A stretch of DNA of 64,000 bases from Metallyticus violacea (taxonomy: Eukaryota; Arthropoda; Insecta; Mantodea; Metallyticidae): NCBI GenBank assembly GCA_030762175.1, contig CM060833.1, positions 66,584,001-66,648,000 of the forward strand, written 5' to 3'. How positions within the stretch are numbered: the stretch's first letter is position 1; each line of letters starts with the position of its first letter. The notes under the pieces are model-generated. The model searched no databases, was not told the origin of the DNA, and was given only the letters and a program-made list of their open reading frames with translations. Below, in pieces: positions 47,443 to 59,821 of the stretch. A program made the translations under genes and the position numbers.

Positions 47443-48639
47443 TATGGCTGTTCTTGAGTATGGATTGTCCGGAAAACCATTAAAAGCTGACGAAGAGAAA
47501 GCTGGTACTGCATGACAAAGCAGAATTTAACTCCTAATGTTCTGCAACATTTCTCTGCACAATTTGGGTCTCTCACCCTGATGTCTTTCGGCTGCTGAAA
47601 ATATGAAGCGTCACAGAGATAAGTCATGATGTGGAAGAATATCTTTTAGTGGAGGACTTTGCAACCGCTGTCTATACGGCGAGGATTTCTACTGTTGTCA
47701 ACTCTAAATAGAAAATGGGTGTATTTGTAAACGGTGGTTCAAATAAAGCAGCCTGTTTCATTTGAACGACTTCTATAGCGTAGCTATTGCATTCTGATTC
47801 AGTGAACGGGTTTTATCGTTACATGTGCTTATTAGAGATTTATACTGCTAACATGATATCGCAGTTAAGCCTGACGTGATATCCTAGTTGCTTCCAGTTG
47901 AAGGTTGTCTGTATTACGTCATCATTGATGCAACACATCAATCTATACTCGCAACACGCAAACATTGAACTAGGGCATAATTATCCTAAGCTAGCAGTTA
48001 CCGTTTAGTGTCCAAATTGCATTTTTTTTGTCAATTGTTCCCTTTTTTCTAGGTCATGCCTCTCTAACCTATTTTTTTATTCCGGTTATTAAGTCATAGA
48101 TTCGCTTTTAGTTGCTCTTCCTCTTATTTACGTCACTCAGTCTGGTTACATTTTCTAACTTGGAGATCGCGCAGGTCGTATCTTACTTTGTAACGATGTT
48201 GCTATTATTACATTTTATTTCTAATGTTACTGGTAGCTTTTTATTACACAATTGTAACAGGAATGCTTCATAATAAAAACAGCAGACTACTGAAACAAAT
48301 GTTTGAAGATTTTATCACTATTAAAAGCTTCAAATTACTAGATATTTATTTGAATAATACAATTAAACTTTGTACATTTTTCAAAACAGTGTAGTAGAAT
48401 GGGTCTTTAGGAAAATAGATTTTTCAATGTTTCATTTTGCACCTCAGATGTTTGCAAGAGGTCTTGAAGTAAAATGGTGAATATGTTTGAAGATTATTTT
48501 CTTTGCAATTTGTTATGTTTTATTAAGAAAGTATATTTGATAAAATAAACGTTCTAGAATTTTGCTCATTATATTATTAGTTGAGCAGAAATTTTGTTCC
48601 TAAAACTGGTGCAGTAATATAACAACAAACGAAAGAAAA

Positions 48640-48640
<1 letters not shown>
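47443..48640. other. AT-rich stretch without a recognised gene
   Basis: Nothing recognised. Confidence 0.4.

Positions 48641-48685
<45 letters not shown>
48641..48685. repeat. (ATT)n microsatellite
   Basis: About 15 ATT units, followed by ACT triplets. Confidence 0.95.
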
Positions 48686-48686
<1 letters not shown>

Positions 48687-48699
48687 TACTACACTACTA

Positions 48700-49290
48700 C
48701 TAAAATATTGGCGACTTTCAGTTATCTCTGCCAGCTTTCGAATTTATTTTTAGCAATACCAATCTTTGGATTTAAAGGGAAAATTTGGACACGTGTTTTT
48801 GACATCTTCAAGATTTTCGAACCGTCTTTCTCAAAGAGATCAGAAAGTGAAAAATGAGGATAGTATGTTGGATGAGGCACCAATTACATACTTCTAATTT
48901 CTGAATTGTTTATTGCATAAAGCTTTATCGATGAGTAGGAGCATTGTCTTGTTGTGATGTAGGGTTTTTAATTTATTAGTAGCTTAGTCGTAAAATATTT
49001 TGTTGCTCAAAGTGCAACTCATCATCAACTCCGTGAGTGTTTGGTATCAGCTTCAGATGGACACCGTCGTTGAAACTCCACCAAATGTATATCATTCTTT
49101 GCCCAAAACCACTCTGACGAACCTCTTATTGAAGTTCTTTCTCATGGGACTCTCATAGTTTTCTCTTCTCATAATCACGAAACGAGTAATTTTTCATTTG
49201 ACAGCGTGTTTCCAGAATCGGTCGTTTAGGGATATTTGAAAATAAGATTGCAAACGTCAGCTTGCACTGAACTCGAACTTCGATAAGCTG
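48700..49290 (-). pseudogene. mariner transposase relic
   Basis: On the minus strand, pieces in order are F-G-Q-R-M-I-Y-I-W-W-S-F-N-D-G-V-H-L-K (about 49110-49050, the block preceding the second Asp), Q-Q-D-N-A-P-T-H (about 48955-48930, second catalytic Asp), and R-F-E-N-L-E-D-V-K-N (about 48830-48800) with F-K-S-K-D (C-terminal helices). Strand and spacing match the C-terminal two-thirds of a mariner transposase. Multiple stops and frame changes make it inactive. Confidence 0.65.
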
Positions 49291-52200
49291 TATGTCGATT
49301 TGTACAGGTGCTTAGCTACTGATATTTTGGAGACCCGAACCTCCATGCCAATTCATTAGTAGCTTTTTTCGAGCGCAGTGTACAGAACTTATTTTTTACA
49401 GCTGAAGGTCGACCAGAACGTGGCTTATTTTCAAGGCTACTACTCGCTGGTTCAATGCTGTTCTCATCTGTCCTCACCTTCTACCCAACATTTTTCTTCA
49501 GCTTTAGACTTAACAATCAAACCTATTTCCCAAAATAATCTAAAAACACAAGCTGCTATTTTATCTTCGTACTTCTTTGTTACATTTAGCGAATATATAT
49601 TGAATACATATATAATGGAATTAATATGTTTAAATTCACTTAAATTATGTTTTAAAATAATACCTTCCATAAATATAAATAAATGATCCGTTGCCTAGTA
49701 GCTTAGACACAAATGAAGAAGAAAAACGCTTTCTGGACAATCTAATATAACTTCTTTGGATGACTGTCAACTAATACTAATTGTATATTTGCCACAGCGG
49801 ATGATCCTAAGTATGAGTTCAAATGTGAGTTATTAATTTTCATATAATAATTATGATAAAGTTAATGAGAAACGCATAGGATTTTTTTGTATTAAAAGAG
49901 TAATTTTGTAAAATGTTGGTGTTTGCATGCATCTCTTCAAATAATCTTAAATGCCCATATTTATGGCATTAGGGCATGCTTAGCAGTTAATGTTGGCCCG
50001 CTAAAGGCTAGAGGAAGAAAACTTCAATGACAAAATATTGGTACTCAGGTTTAGGATCCTAGGCAACGCCAGCAAAATGAATCAAACTAGTAACGCTCAC
50101 AGAATGGACGACACTGCCTCGGATCCCTTTGAAGCTTTGAGAGATTGGATAAAATTTTTAAAAAATGAGATTTACAATATTTAGTAAAATGGGGAAGAAG
50201 ATGTTAAATCGAATGGAGAACAACGTATTAGTACGCACTGCATTTGAAGAAAAACCTTGACAGCGGACGCAAGAAAGAACACCTAAAAACTGGAGAGGTA
50301 GTTGGGAATCCACCCCAGAAAGACGAGATTTACAATAGTATTTCGTAAACTAAACAGATTGTCAGTTTCTGAGAAGAGGAATGTATATCTGAAATAGTTA
50401 CGCTAGCAGATAATTCTTTAGCAACCACTAAATTTGCAGTTTAAAATTGAAATGTGGCGTCGCACCGTAGTGCAAGTACCACATTCTTTTACAAGTGAAG
50501 AGCTACATCTTACCAAGATCTTTTAGCATAACAACTCTAGGTCCTGGAATTATGTTGTATTGTGCCCGAGGATAAGCTGGAGGTATATGCGCTTGCCTTT
50601 CTGGTTCGTTCTTTGTTATGGAGATTGTTCTGCGCCAGTTACTGAACCAGAAACTCCCAACTGACGTTACACAAGGCTGAAAGTAGAGTATGGATCTCTG
50701 TATGCAATTTATTAATGACGAACCACAGAGGACGTCGTTCCTAGGAAGCTCAGTAGCGTGATTGCTTCTACGTCATCTGGTGAAGGACGGCACGGCTCTG
50801 AAAAAAGCGCTGTTCATTATTGATGAGGCAAACTACGTCACTGCTAACAAGTTGAATGAACAGCGTGGCAAACCTGGTATCCACATATTTTAGCTTACTG
50901 TCATTAGATTTGATGTCTGAAATTCATTAGTGGGATCGATTAGCCCAAATTTCTAGAGTAGCGGGTATTTGCTCAATAAAATGGGGGGGGAAAAAAAAAA
51001 CAAAACAAAAAAAAAAAAAAACGAAACATTATTTGCATCCGAAGGCCATAATATTTTTTTTCAGGGATACTTGATATAGCAACTGCTCTGTAATATTTTT
51101 GTTTGATAACTTTGTGATTAAATTGACATTTAGTTTAAGTTTAAAGTAATATTTTATTTCTGTAAGAAACATAATTTTTGTTGTAAAACTCTAAAAAATA
51201 TGTTGAAATGCAAGTTGTCTTTCTTAGCAGCTAAATCATTTTATAATATTTTATATTCATTGAGAAAGGTAAGTATATAATATTGTCGGATACAATTATT
51301 TGGTTGTAATAATAAGGCATGTAATGATATAGCTATTGGCATTTTGTTCGCTAATAGCTAGTTTTACTGACTTGTTTATAGGAAATTGCAAGCCAGTATG
51401 GCACAATTTAAAGTATCTATTTCACTGGGATGTTCTATTATAGCAAAAGCAAAATATGTTGTGTGAAGTTAAAAACCGCATTTACTTTCAGGATTCGGGA
51501 AACTGTAACTTTTTATCATTTTAATCTCTAAATTAAGAAGGAAGAAAAATATAGATTCGTAATAAAATCATGCATTATTTTTAATTTTTTACGTTTTCAA
51601 ATTGTAATAACGCCTAATTGCTGTTATTTCTGTTGTATGCAATGTATGAACAATTCCAAGTAAAATAGGATAAAATTAGAATAATTTAGTTAGTATTTTT
51701 AAAGATTTAATATATAAATATGAGTATTTTTGTTAAAGGTGACCTAAATAGGTCTATTTTTTCCATGGAAATGCTCTTTAAAGTTACCGTACTTTATTAA
51801 AACTGTTTTTTGAATAGCTCATTCTAGAACACCCATCTATCTCAACTAATGCATTTAAAACTTAGCCATTCATTTACAAGTGTATAAGAAAATCGGTATA
51901 AACAAAGGCAATGAAAATTACAAGTAAGGCTAAATTTCAAATTGGTAAAACAAATAAAATATAAATTTAATATTTGTGCTCTGAGATAGAAACAATTGTA
52001 AATTGCATTGCCATGTTTTAGACGAGTGTGAAGTTAAAAGGTTCTTAAAAACACGAGTAATTGTTTTTCTTTCAAAAGAAAAAATTGTTGTCAAGATGAA
52101 AAGGTTATAAGATCACGAATTCATTGCGGTATAAACCGATTATCATCAAGAGAGCCCGTTTTTTTGTAATTTTTAAACTCAAAACTATGAAGAATTAATT

Positions 52201-53318
52201 AAGTTATAGTCTGTTTTAATCATAAATATGTTTTCGTGGGTGCCTAAACCGGCCGTAATAAAATAAGCGTTAGGAAAAGTTGAATGTTACTCCTATTGGT
52301 GGTAATTTCGAGAACATTGTAAATAATTTGTACAATGTCTAAATTTCAGGTATTCGAGATGGAAAATGAAATGATTATCGAGCATTCGGAATTTGCTCTA
52401 TAAGATAGATGCCTGAAACCGGAACTCGCAGCTCCTTAATATTAAGTTTATATTGTAATTGTTGTCAAGATTAGTATTTTATGTATGCAAATTTCTGAGC
52501 AGATAGGAATATTTTGTGCATATCACACCAAGGTGGAAAATTGTATTTATTTTTCAGGTTCTATGATTATTATTGTGATGGCTGGAAGACACCTGTATGA
52601 AAGCCTTTTTGCAAGAGCTATTGTATGTTTAAGGGTTTTAATTGTATGTAATGCATGAGGCTTAGCTGAGGCAGGTAGAGATAGAAACAGAGTAGGCTAA
52701 GAATTATTGCTTTTCATCTGCATGAATATTTTAGAGTGTACATTGCTGGTATATTGTAAAAGGGTCATTACCACTTTCAGGGTAACAACTACATTGTTTA
52801 TCTAACGAAACAAGGGAGACAAAGGGAGGAGCACCGCACGTAGGAAGTACAGATTTCTGAGAATGTATCGCGGATGACAGATATGAAATAGTATAGGACA
52901 CATTAAAGGGCCTCACCGCAAAAAAATAACATTTTCCCAGGAAAAAGAGATGGCATAAAATGGGTAAAAACGTGCGTTATCTATGACAACATTTGACGAT
53001 CTAAAAGTGACTAAAGGAGGAAAGAGCCATTAGAAGTTCAACTTGAAAGGCATGTGCAGAAATTTATAACACAGGCTTTTTCTGGTAAAGTAACGGGATT
53101 GTAAAAATCATGGGAACGTAGCTGAGAAAAGTAACGACACCCACTGGACGTTGTCTAAAATAGCACGAATCGGAGCCAGTCTGCACAACAATAAATATTA
53201 GGAGATATTCAGTAAGGAAGCCCGGAATTCACTCTGATTTCAGAATAATATAGAATTAAAATTTGCGTAAGGAGAGGCTTAGGAATAAAAAATCAAATGT
53301 TAGGCCGTTCAGCAGGAA
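49291..53318. other. Long stretch without a recognised gene
   Basis: About 4 kb, mostly AT-rich with an A/G-rich low-complexity run at 50981-51021. The GC-richer part at 50450-50880 holds short frames only (one reads A-L-F-I-I-D-E-A-N-Y), possibly another transposase relic but too weak to call. Confidence 0.35.
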
Positions 53319-53420
53319 AGTAAGAACTCAAATTCAGTCAGTAAGAGGCCGGGGGGCTATAAGTCTGACAGTAAGAATTCGAAGTCAGTAAAAGGTCGGG
53401 GAGCTGTAAGTCCGTGGGTA
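53319..53420. repeat. Diverged tandem repeat, about 50-bp unit
   Basis: Two units start with AGTAAGAACTC (53319) and AGTAAGAATTC (53370). Each then has CAGTAAGAGGCCGGGGGGCT or CAGTAAAAGGTCGGGGAGCT, and a TAAGTC block. A partial third unit follows. The GC-richer context to about 53760 and AATAAA at 53564 are reminiscent of a retrovirus-like long terminal repeat, but no second copy or internal region is seen. Confidence 0.5.
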
Positions 53421-54359
53421 AGAGGGCCGTCAGAGAGAAGTACGCAGAGAATCGTAAGGCATAGATTAGAGGTGTGGACTTTATATCAAGTACAATAGAG
53501 ATATAGGAAGGGGTTAGACAGCGGCGATCAGACCGATGTTAATTGCCTGGTGTCTGGAAATTGAATAAACTGTTTGCGAAGGAATCAGTCCCATGTATCT
53601 TAGGCGTAATACATTTCCTATTCCTGTGGGTTAAAATTGAACCACAAAACACTCCAGTGAACCCTGAGATTCATCATTGGAACCGACGACTGAGCTAGGA
53701 GCCAGTGGAACAGCAGTCACCAACAGAACCGCATCCTACGTACACACCTTTCCTAGAATCACCTCATCATTGCAACCAGCATGGGGCATTATAATGATAC
53801 AACTTATTAAACCCTATATATTAAAATTGCTGCTTGCCTCAGAAATCCAGGGGAATATATAAATAAATGTATAATAACTTTAAGAAGTAGTAAAAAAAGC
53901 AATCAAACTCACAACCATAAAGAATAAGTAACGATAGAATTGCATCTTATTAGAGTGATGAAAAGTGAAATTACTTCAGATCAATAAAATGATGCAGGCA
54001 ATGAGTACTAGATAATAATGCGAGCTAAATGTAAATATGTTATCAGTGTTAAATGTGTCACTCGTTTGTATTATGTGTAAACTTTACGCAATGAAATATC
54101 AAGGGATATCATTAATTTCTTATTGAATGACGTTTTACCCGTACATTGAAAATCGCATTTTCTTCTCGATGTGCAAACGGAAAGGCAGTGCGTAATGCAA
54201 TGTAACTGATTTGTTTAGGTACAGCAATTGGACAAATTACAACTTTCAGCACTGTCGTGGTATACCCTGATATGTAGAACTTACGGTGATAGAGTCATCA
54301 TCAAGTCAAAGTAGCTGACTTCACATTTAGTTCCACACGACTATCCTTCTCGACCATCC
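53421..54359. other. Stretch without a recognised gene
   Basis: No coding or repeat assignment can be supported. Confidence 0.35.
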
Positions 54360-54652
54360 TTCTCGCCCCATTTGGGCCTTAGCCTACCGCGACGACCGCT
54401 GCGTCCTTCACTTCCATCACATGATATCATTAGTAGAGTGCAGTTCTGCAAGAGAGCATGTGATCAGTACACAGCATCCCGCCGTATATCGCGGCTTGCG
54501 AGATCGAAGATCGCCACCTCTCCATCAGGCAACTTCCCAATTGTCCTCGCGAGGCCGGGTCCTGATCTCCCTAACTTACAAAATTCTTATATATCGGGAG
54601 TCGAACTCGGGCCTCCCGTACACCAATCAATAACGTTAACCACTAGACCAAG
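54360..54652 (-). mobile_element. SINE C copy (tRNA-derived)
   Basis: On the minus strand the head reads TTGGTCTAGTGGTTAACG (box A) and GAGTTCGACTCCC (box B) at about 54650-54590. The body follows with AATTGGGAAGTTGCCTGATG, GGCGGGATGCTG and TGATCACATGCTC. Body blocks match 26760-26990, giving two copies of the family in the window. Internal open frames on the plus strand are incidental. Confidence 0.7.
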
Positions 54653-54846
54653 GTGAGCGCAGAATAGGGTGTTCCAAATATAATTCAATGAAATTATTTT
54701 TATTGAAGTTCTTTATTCAGAGAGAGATAGAGATAAGTGATTTTATTGTTTTACGTCAGCACATTAGTAATAAATGAACTAAATGATTAACGTCTCTGTT
54801 GAAATGTTATATTAAATAGAGCATAACACTTTTATAGAACGAATGT

Positions 54847-55150
54847 CGTCGGTCCTGGTGGTGTAGTGGTTACCATACTTGCCTCATACACCCAAGAACG
54901 CGGGTTCGAACCCGGCCAGGACCGATGGATTTTTTCGGGCGTAAAAATTCTAAGTGTGGCTTCCTTCGGAAGGGAAGTAAAGCCGTGGGTCGCGTGTCGT
55001 ACATTTGCGGCACGAAAAAGAACCTCAAGCCTGAAAAAATAGACCTCTTAGCAAAATTTGTCGCCCGTTTCACGCCCTGAGTTGATGACCTGAGATGTTT
55101 AAGTGCGTCCAAAAATAAATCAATCAAAAAAAAAAAAAAGAAGAAGAAGA
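54847..55150 (+). mobile_element. SINE B copy, full length with target-site duplication
   Basis: Plus strand, so the architecture can be read directly. The tRNA-like head GGTCCTGGTGGTGTAGTGG begins near 54851. Box B is GGTTCGAACCC and the closing CCAGGACC pairs with the start. The body and an A-rich tail turning into AAG repeats follow. AGAACGAATGT flanks it exactly at 54836-54846 and 55151-55161. Confidence 0.95.
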
Positions 55151-55161
55151 AGAACGAATGT

Positions 55162-56002
55162 TATCAGCTGGATTATAAATATTTTTAAATGGCTAACAAT
55201 AGTTTTATTCGTATTTATATCCTTCAAAATTGTTGATGTTCACAAATGTATGACAAATGTATTGCATTACAAGAAAAAACTAATGGATTTGAAGAAAAAG
55301 ACTTTAACAAAATCATATTTCTTGTAGTCCTCTTTATATATTGATTTCTTAAGGCAATTCCTTGCTTATCCTGAGCACTCATGGTACTTCCCACGTTGTT
55401 AAAACTACATGGGATGGGATATCCAAGGCCCTCCGCTGGGAGTCGCATGTCCGGATGGGTTGGACTTAGTGGAGTCACCTTAAAGCTTGGGTTACCCACC
55501 TGCAGAGTTGAGAGACTGATACTAGATAAGGCTGCCCTACCAGTGGAACTGGTAGCCTAGCGGAAGACTAAAGCGCAGAAGACGTCCCATACAATAAATT
55601 TGTAATTGGAGTCCGCATTTTTGTGGAAAAGAAAAAGATGGTCAATGAGAGAGGCAGAATATCCTACGCCTGTGCACTGTAGATTTAAAATTATTCTATT
55701 AAAACTAAATTAGAACTTTTATGAGGAAACAGTAGATCACATAAATTATTATATCGTGCCTACATTGAAACTTTTTTTAAATGAAAACAGAAGTTCATAC
55801 AATTATTTTGAGAAAGCTATAACGTTATCAATATTTTTTTTTAAATTTAACCATATTCTATTTTCACAAACTTTTTTTAGATATACGTTGCTATGAAAGA
55901 TGTGATTCTTTTGAATTTATATTTCACATTTAATTTGTTCTGAATAAGACAAATGTTCATGTAAATACAATGTAACTGCTTCATTAATTACATTTTAGAA
56001 TT
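55162..56002. other. Stretch with an unassigned GC-richer block at 55360-55640
   Basis: The block contains CTACCAGTGGAACTGGTAG, an 8-bp palindrome around GGA, and a 91-codon minus frame. No family is recognised; it may be a decayed repeat. The flanks are AT-rich. Confidence 0.3.
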
Positions 56003-56195
56003 GACCGCCTCCATGACTTAGTGGTGGCACGCTTGCGACTCTAATCCAGAGATCCTAGGTCCAATTTCCGATCAGGTCAATTTGTCTAAGGATTTTTTTC
56101 GCAGTTTTTCTTTTCCCTAAAAAGATGAATGCCAGATAGATTTAAGGCGCCACACTCATTTGCGCTAATATTTATTCATTTCACTGATCCTTACA
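56003..56195 (+). mobile_element. tRNA-derived SINE, family D
   Basis: The tRNA-like head has CATGACTTAGTGGTGGCACG (box A-like) and AGGTCCAATTTCC (decayed box B). A short body follows with GAATGCCAGATAGATTTAAG and GGCGCCACACTCATTTGCGC, ending near ATTTATTCATTTCACTGATC. A single copy in the window. Confidence 0.6.
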
Positions 56196-57074
56196 GGTGC
56201 AATACCGTCAAGCATATTACATGCAAATGCAACAAGCATTTTATTCATTTTAACATAAAATGTTAGGTAATTAGATGTTAAAATGTTTCCCAATTACAAT
56301 CTGACAAAAGACTAAGCCGCAGCAAATATTCGTTTTGTACATTTCCTGTTATTATTAATTATATTTGCTATACACTTATTTGCTTTGTATAATGCTGGAA
56401 ATCTCTTTGTTATGGTATTATATATTTTTTATAAATTTGTGATTTCTTTCATTTTGGAAGTTAATTTTTTTTCTTTTTTCCCCCTAATTTTTTCCATCTC
56501 CCTGTAAAAGAAATTATCCGTTACTTTTGAAAAACCCTATATAGGCTTGAAACATGAGTGTTGACATAATAAATAGCTCAATAAACCATTTTGAAATGTA
56601 TTTATTCATTTTAACAACTAAAGTTCTTTTTTATCATACACTCATTTTGTATTATAAAGTCACAAACTTCACGTTTTCGTTCCTTCTTATTCACTTTGAT
56701 TGTGATGTTGTACTAGTAGATATGACTTTTTTATATTACTATTTCCTATAAAAATTAATCCAAAGGTGTGATGTTAAATAAGCGAGGTGGTCACGCAAGA
56801 GGTCCAGCACATTCAGCCCCCTATCTCGGAACTTGTAGTTTAGTAATTCACATAGCTATTGCCACATCTAGGCTACGTTTTCCAAGAGCGCAGGTACGTC
56901 ATGGCTGACGGAGTGAGAATAAGCCTCTCTTATAACTGTGTCTTCAAAACATTAAGGACGTATGATAAAGCTACCTGCCACACCAAACATTGAATCATCA
57001 ACTATGAAACTTCATTTAACATTCTAGTGTTAGAAAAAGTAGCGTATTTGCATATTTTCATTGCATTATACGGC
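56196..57074. other. AT-rich stretch
   Basis: Nothing recognised. Confidence 0.4.
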
Positions 57075-57300
57075 CGTTCACAAAATACAACGCGAAGCTG
57101 ATGTGACTACCTGGTGGAAGCACGTAAGATATCCAAGGCGTGGTATTTTTGCTGCTTTAGTTTTGGTAGTACCGCTTTGGCCAATTCACGTTGCCTTATC
57201 TGTGAATTTACATCTAGAACGGCAAGAACATTAATGGCATTCTCATAATTCACTTTATGTATCTTCATGCGATTCCTCTTCTTTACATTTCCGCACTTCC
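57075..57300 (-). pseudogene. HTH/DDE transposase relic, N-terminal part
   Basis: The minus strand reads V-N-Y-E-N-A-I-N-V-L-A, V-N-S-Q-I-R-Q-R-E-L and K-Q-Q-K-Y-H-A-L-D-I at about 57260-57120. This resembles the second helix-turn-helix of the insect DDE transposase family, ending in the usual K-x-H-x-Y/F-H-P-Y-type block. No DDE part was found, so this is a fragment. Confidence 0.45.
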
Positions 57301-57639
57301 AGCCGCTTAAATTTCATCGCTCACTGAACGCTTCCGATGCAAGTCAATAACTTCTCCTGCATTCACCCAGCGTTACCTCTACCTCAAACCGGGCGATGTT
57401 TCCGAGTCTATGCAAGCTAAACAACCAAACATGTTAAAATGTTGCTTTGTAACTAATAGTTATCAGGTTTAATTTTTGTTCTTTTCTTCTGATTCACAGT
57501 GTGTTTATCTAGCCCAGGATACAGATTTGAGTGAAAGCACAGACTAACAATTTGTGCAATTTTAATAATGGAATATAAAGAAACTATTTCAACGAACAAA
57601 TAAAATACTGTGCAAACCATTTATATTATAGCTGTTTTC

Positions 57640-57815
57640 TGAGACCGGACGGTCCGAAAGGGGAGGATAATGATATAATGGTGCGCCAGGACGGTACTGT
57701 AATCAAAAAAGACCTAACCTAACCAGATCGTGCGTCCAGACCATCTCTATGGCCTATCCGGGAATCGACCCGGACACCAAGAATATTAGAAAGGAACGCT
57801 AACTAGAATACTATA
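57640..57815 (-). mobile_element. tRNA-like SINE head, unclassified
   Basis: The minus strand has ATTCTAGTTAGCGTTCC (box A-like, about 57810) and TCCGGGTCGATTCCCGG (box B, about 57765-57749), the spacing of a tRNA-derived promoter. The body includes GGTTAGGTTAGGTC near 57712-57725, resembling two TTAGG units. A single copy. Confidence 0.45.
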
Positions 57816-58057
57816 TAAATTAATAAGGTATTTCGTATTACTAGTAGAGAATATTGTACGTAAAAGAATACATTTGAACTCTATTGATAGTTTATTTCTT
57901 ACTCCAAGTAATACAAAACCCTGGAATATTATTAAAATTAATCATTATGATGCAATTTTACCGTGGTCATTGGTTTAAATAAAATAAACTACAAAACTTT
58001 CGCTTACTACTGCGACCAGATTCGTCGTGGACTAAGTGAAAGTGTGTGGGCAGGCAG

Positions 58058-58114
58058 GGAGAGAGACAGAGAGAGAGAGGGAGACAGAGAGAGAGAGAGA
58101 GAGCGAGAGAGAGA
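58058..58114. repeat. (GA)n-rich microsatellite
   Basis: GA repeats with CA and CG interruptions. Confidence 0.9.
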
Positions 58115-58281
58115 CGCTAGAATTGCAAGGAGCTAGGAATGGTGTGAAAGTAATAGTGCCGTTGTTCTTTTACTAGTAACGGATTCCATATCTTGCTGTT
58201 TGAAAACTTGCTTTGTTCGTGCTATCTGGAAGCTGCTCTATTTCTCAGGCATATCTCCTAGACAGATTAATATATAACATA

Positions 58282-59591
58282 CGAGGTCTGTTCAAAAAGT
58301 ATCGCGAATTTTGTGTTTTTTCAAAAAGTATTTATTTATTCATGAATATCTATTTTGTCCCCTTCAAATTAATCCCCACCGGATATTATACACTTGTGCC
58401 AACGTTTTCTCCAATCCTCGAAGCACTTTAAAAAATCGTTTTTTGTGATCTTGTTCAGCTCCTCCTTCGATGCCGTCTTTATCTCCTCAATCGTGGCGTA
58501 GCGTCGTCCTTTCATGGGCTTCTTCAGTTTTGGGAACAAAAAAAGGTCACAGGGGGCCAGGTCTGGGAAGTACGGTGGCTGCAGCATCATAAGTGTGTTG
58601 TTTTTACCCAAAAATTCGCGCACAAGCAACGATGTGTGAGCAGGGGCGTTATCATGATGCAAAAGCCAATTTTTGTTCTTCCACAAATCCGGACGTTTCT
58701 GGCGGATTGTTTCCCGCAAATTGCGCATAACTTGCAGGTAATATTCCTTATTGACCGTTCTACCCCGTGGCAAGAACTCATGATGCACCACGCGCCTGCA
58801 ATCGAAGAAAACTGTAAGCAAAACCTTCACATTCCACCGAACTTGGCGCGCTTTTTTCGGTCTTGGCTCGTGTGGCAGCATCCATTGAGATGATTGAGCT
58901 TTAGTTTCCACGTCATAATCATAAACCCATTATTCGTCACCAGTTATGACCCTCTGGAGCAAATGTGGGTCGTCGCGGACAGAGTTCAACAGCTCCTTAG
59001 CAACGTTAATGCGATGGTGTTTTTGGTCGAAATTGAGCAATTTTAGTACACATTTTGCGGCGACCCGTCTCATGCCCAAATCATTGGTAAAATTTGAATG
59101 GCACGAGCCAATCGATATGTTTAGGTCCTCAGCAACTTCTCTAACGGTGATTCGACGATTGGCCAATATTATTTTCTTCACTTCTTCAATGTTTTCGTCT
59201 GTTGTTGACGAGCTCGGGCGTCCGGGACGCTCTTCGTCGTTCACATCTTCTCGACCCTCTGAGATCATTTTGTACCACTGATAAACGTTGCTTTGGTCCA
59301 AGGTAGCTTCACCATATGCCACAGTCAACATTCGGAATGCATCCGCGCACTTAATTTTGTTTTTCACACAAAATTTGATACAGATTCTTTGTTCCATTTT
59401 TTGGAATGGGCAAAAATCGAAGACGAGCCAAAACACGTCCAAGCAAAATAGCTGTCAACAATCAAAATGGCCGAGCTTGTCAACATAAGTGAGGGACATG
59501 AGTACCAACATAACGCCACAATACAATCGAAAATCGAATATACGTAGCCCGCGGAAATTCAAAATTCGCGATACTTTTTGAAGAGACCTCG
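58282..59591 (-). mobile_element. Complete mariner element, 1310 bp
   Basis: 31-bp terminal inverted repeats at 58282-58312 and 59561-59591 differ at one position (CGAGGTCTGTTC against CGAGGTCTCTTC at the outer end). Both are flanked by the target dinucleotide TA (58280-58281 and 59592-59593). The size matches an autonomous mariner of about 1.3 kb. The intact ends and nearly intact gene make this the youngest DNA transposon in the window. The ends could in principle still be mobilised by a transposase supplied by another copy. Confidence 0.96.
58369..59397 (-). pseudogene. mariner transposase with one in-frame stop
   Basis: A minus-strand frame of 342 codons plus stop, close to the usual length of about 345. 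The start M-E-Q-R-I-C-I-K-F was chosen because it gives the normal mariner N-terminus. A 15-residue longer in-frame start (59442) precedes it. N-terminal helix-turn-helix motifs include V-R-E-V-A-E-D-L-N-I-S, with the linker W/V-x-H-x-L block replaced by G-M-R-R-V-A-A-K. Catalytic Asp 1 is in V-I-T-G-D-E, Asp 2 in H-H-D-N-A-P-A-H and Asp 3 in L-A-P-C-D-L-F. Exactly 34 residues separate Asp 2 and Asp 3 (DD34D). The sole defect seen is a TAA at 58930-58932 directly after T-G-D-E, where Thr is usual. The frame on both sides is continuous. Confidence 0.93.
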
Positions 59592-59821
59592 TATATGGCA
59601 AGAAGGAAGGCCTGAAAATTGAGCAGCATTCATATAATGTAAAAGAAGGCAGGTTTTCAAATACACAAGACATGGAAACGGTTGCTATCAGCAATGCACC
59701 ACAACTCTCCCACCACTACCGCTTCCTCCCACTTCTAACGATTCTGTCCTTATCTGCCTGTGCAGACACACTGATCCACTTCACTAATGAAGTTGACCGC
59801 AGTAGCCAGAGAAAGCTGTGG

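Noticed and set aside
50760..50890. Possible transposase block A-L-F-I-I-D-E-A-N-Y
   Set aside because: Only one short motif fits, and no ordered second or third catalytic block was found on the same strand.
54372..54656. 94-codon plus-strand frame, Pro/Arg-rich
   Set aside because: It lies entirely on the antisense of a SINE C copy, so it is incidental.
58946..59281. 111-codon plus frame
   Set aside because: Antisense shadow of the mariner transposase.
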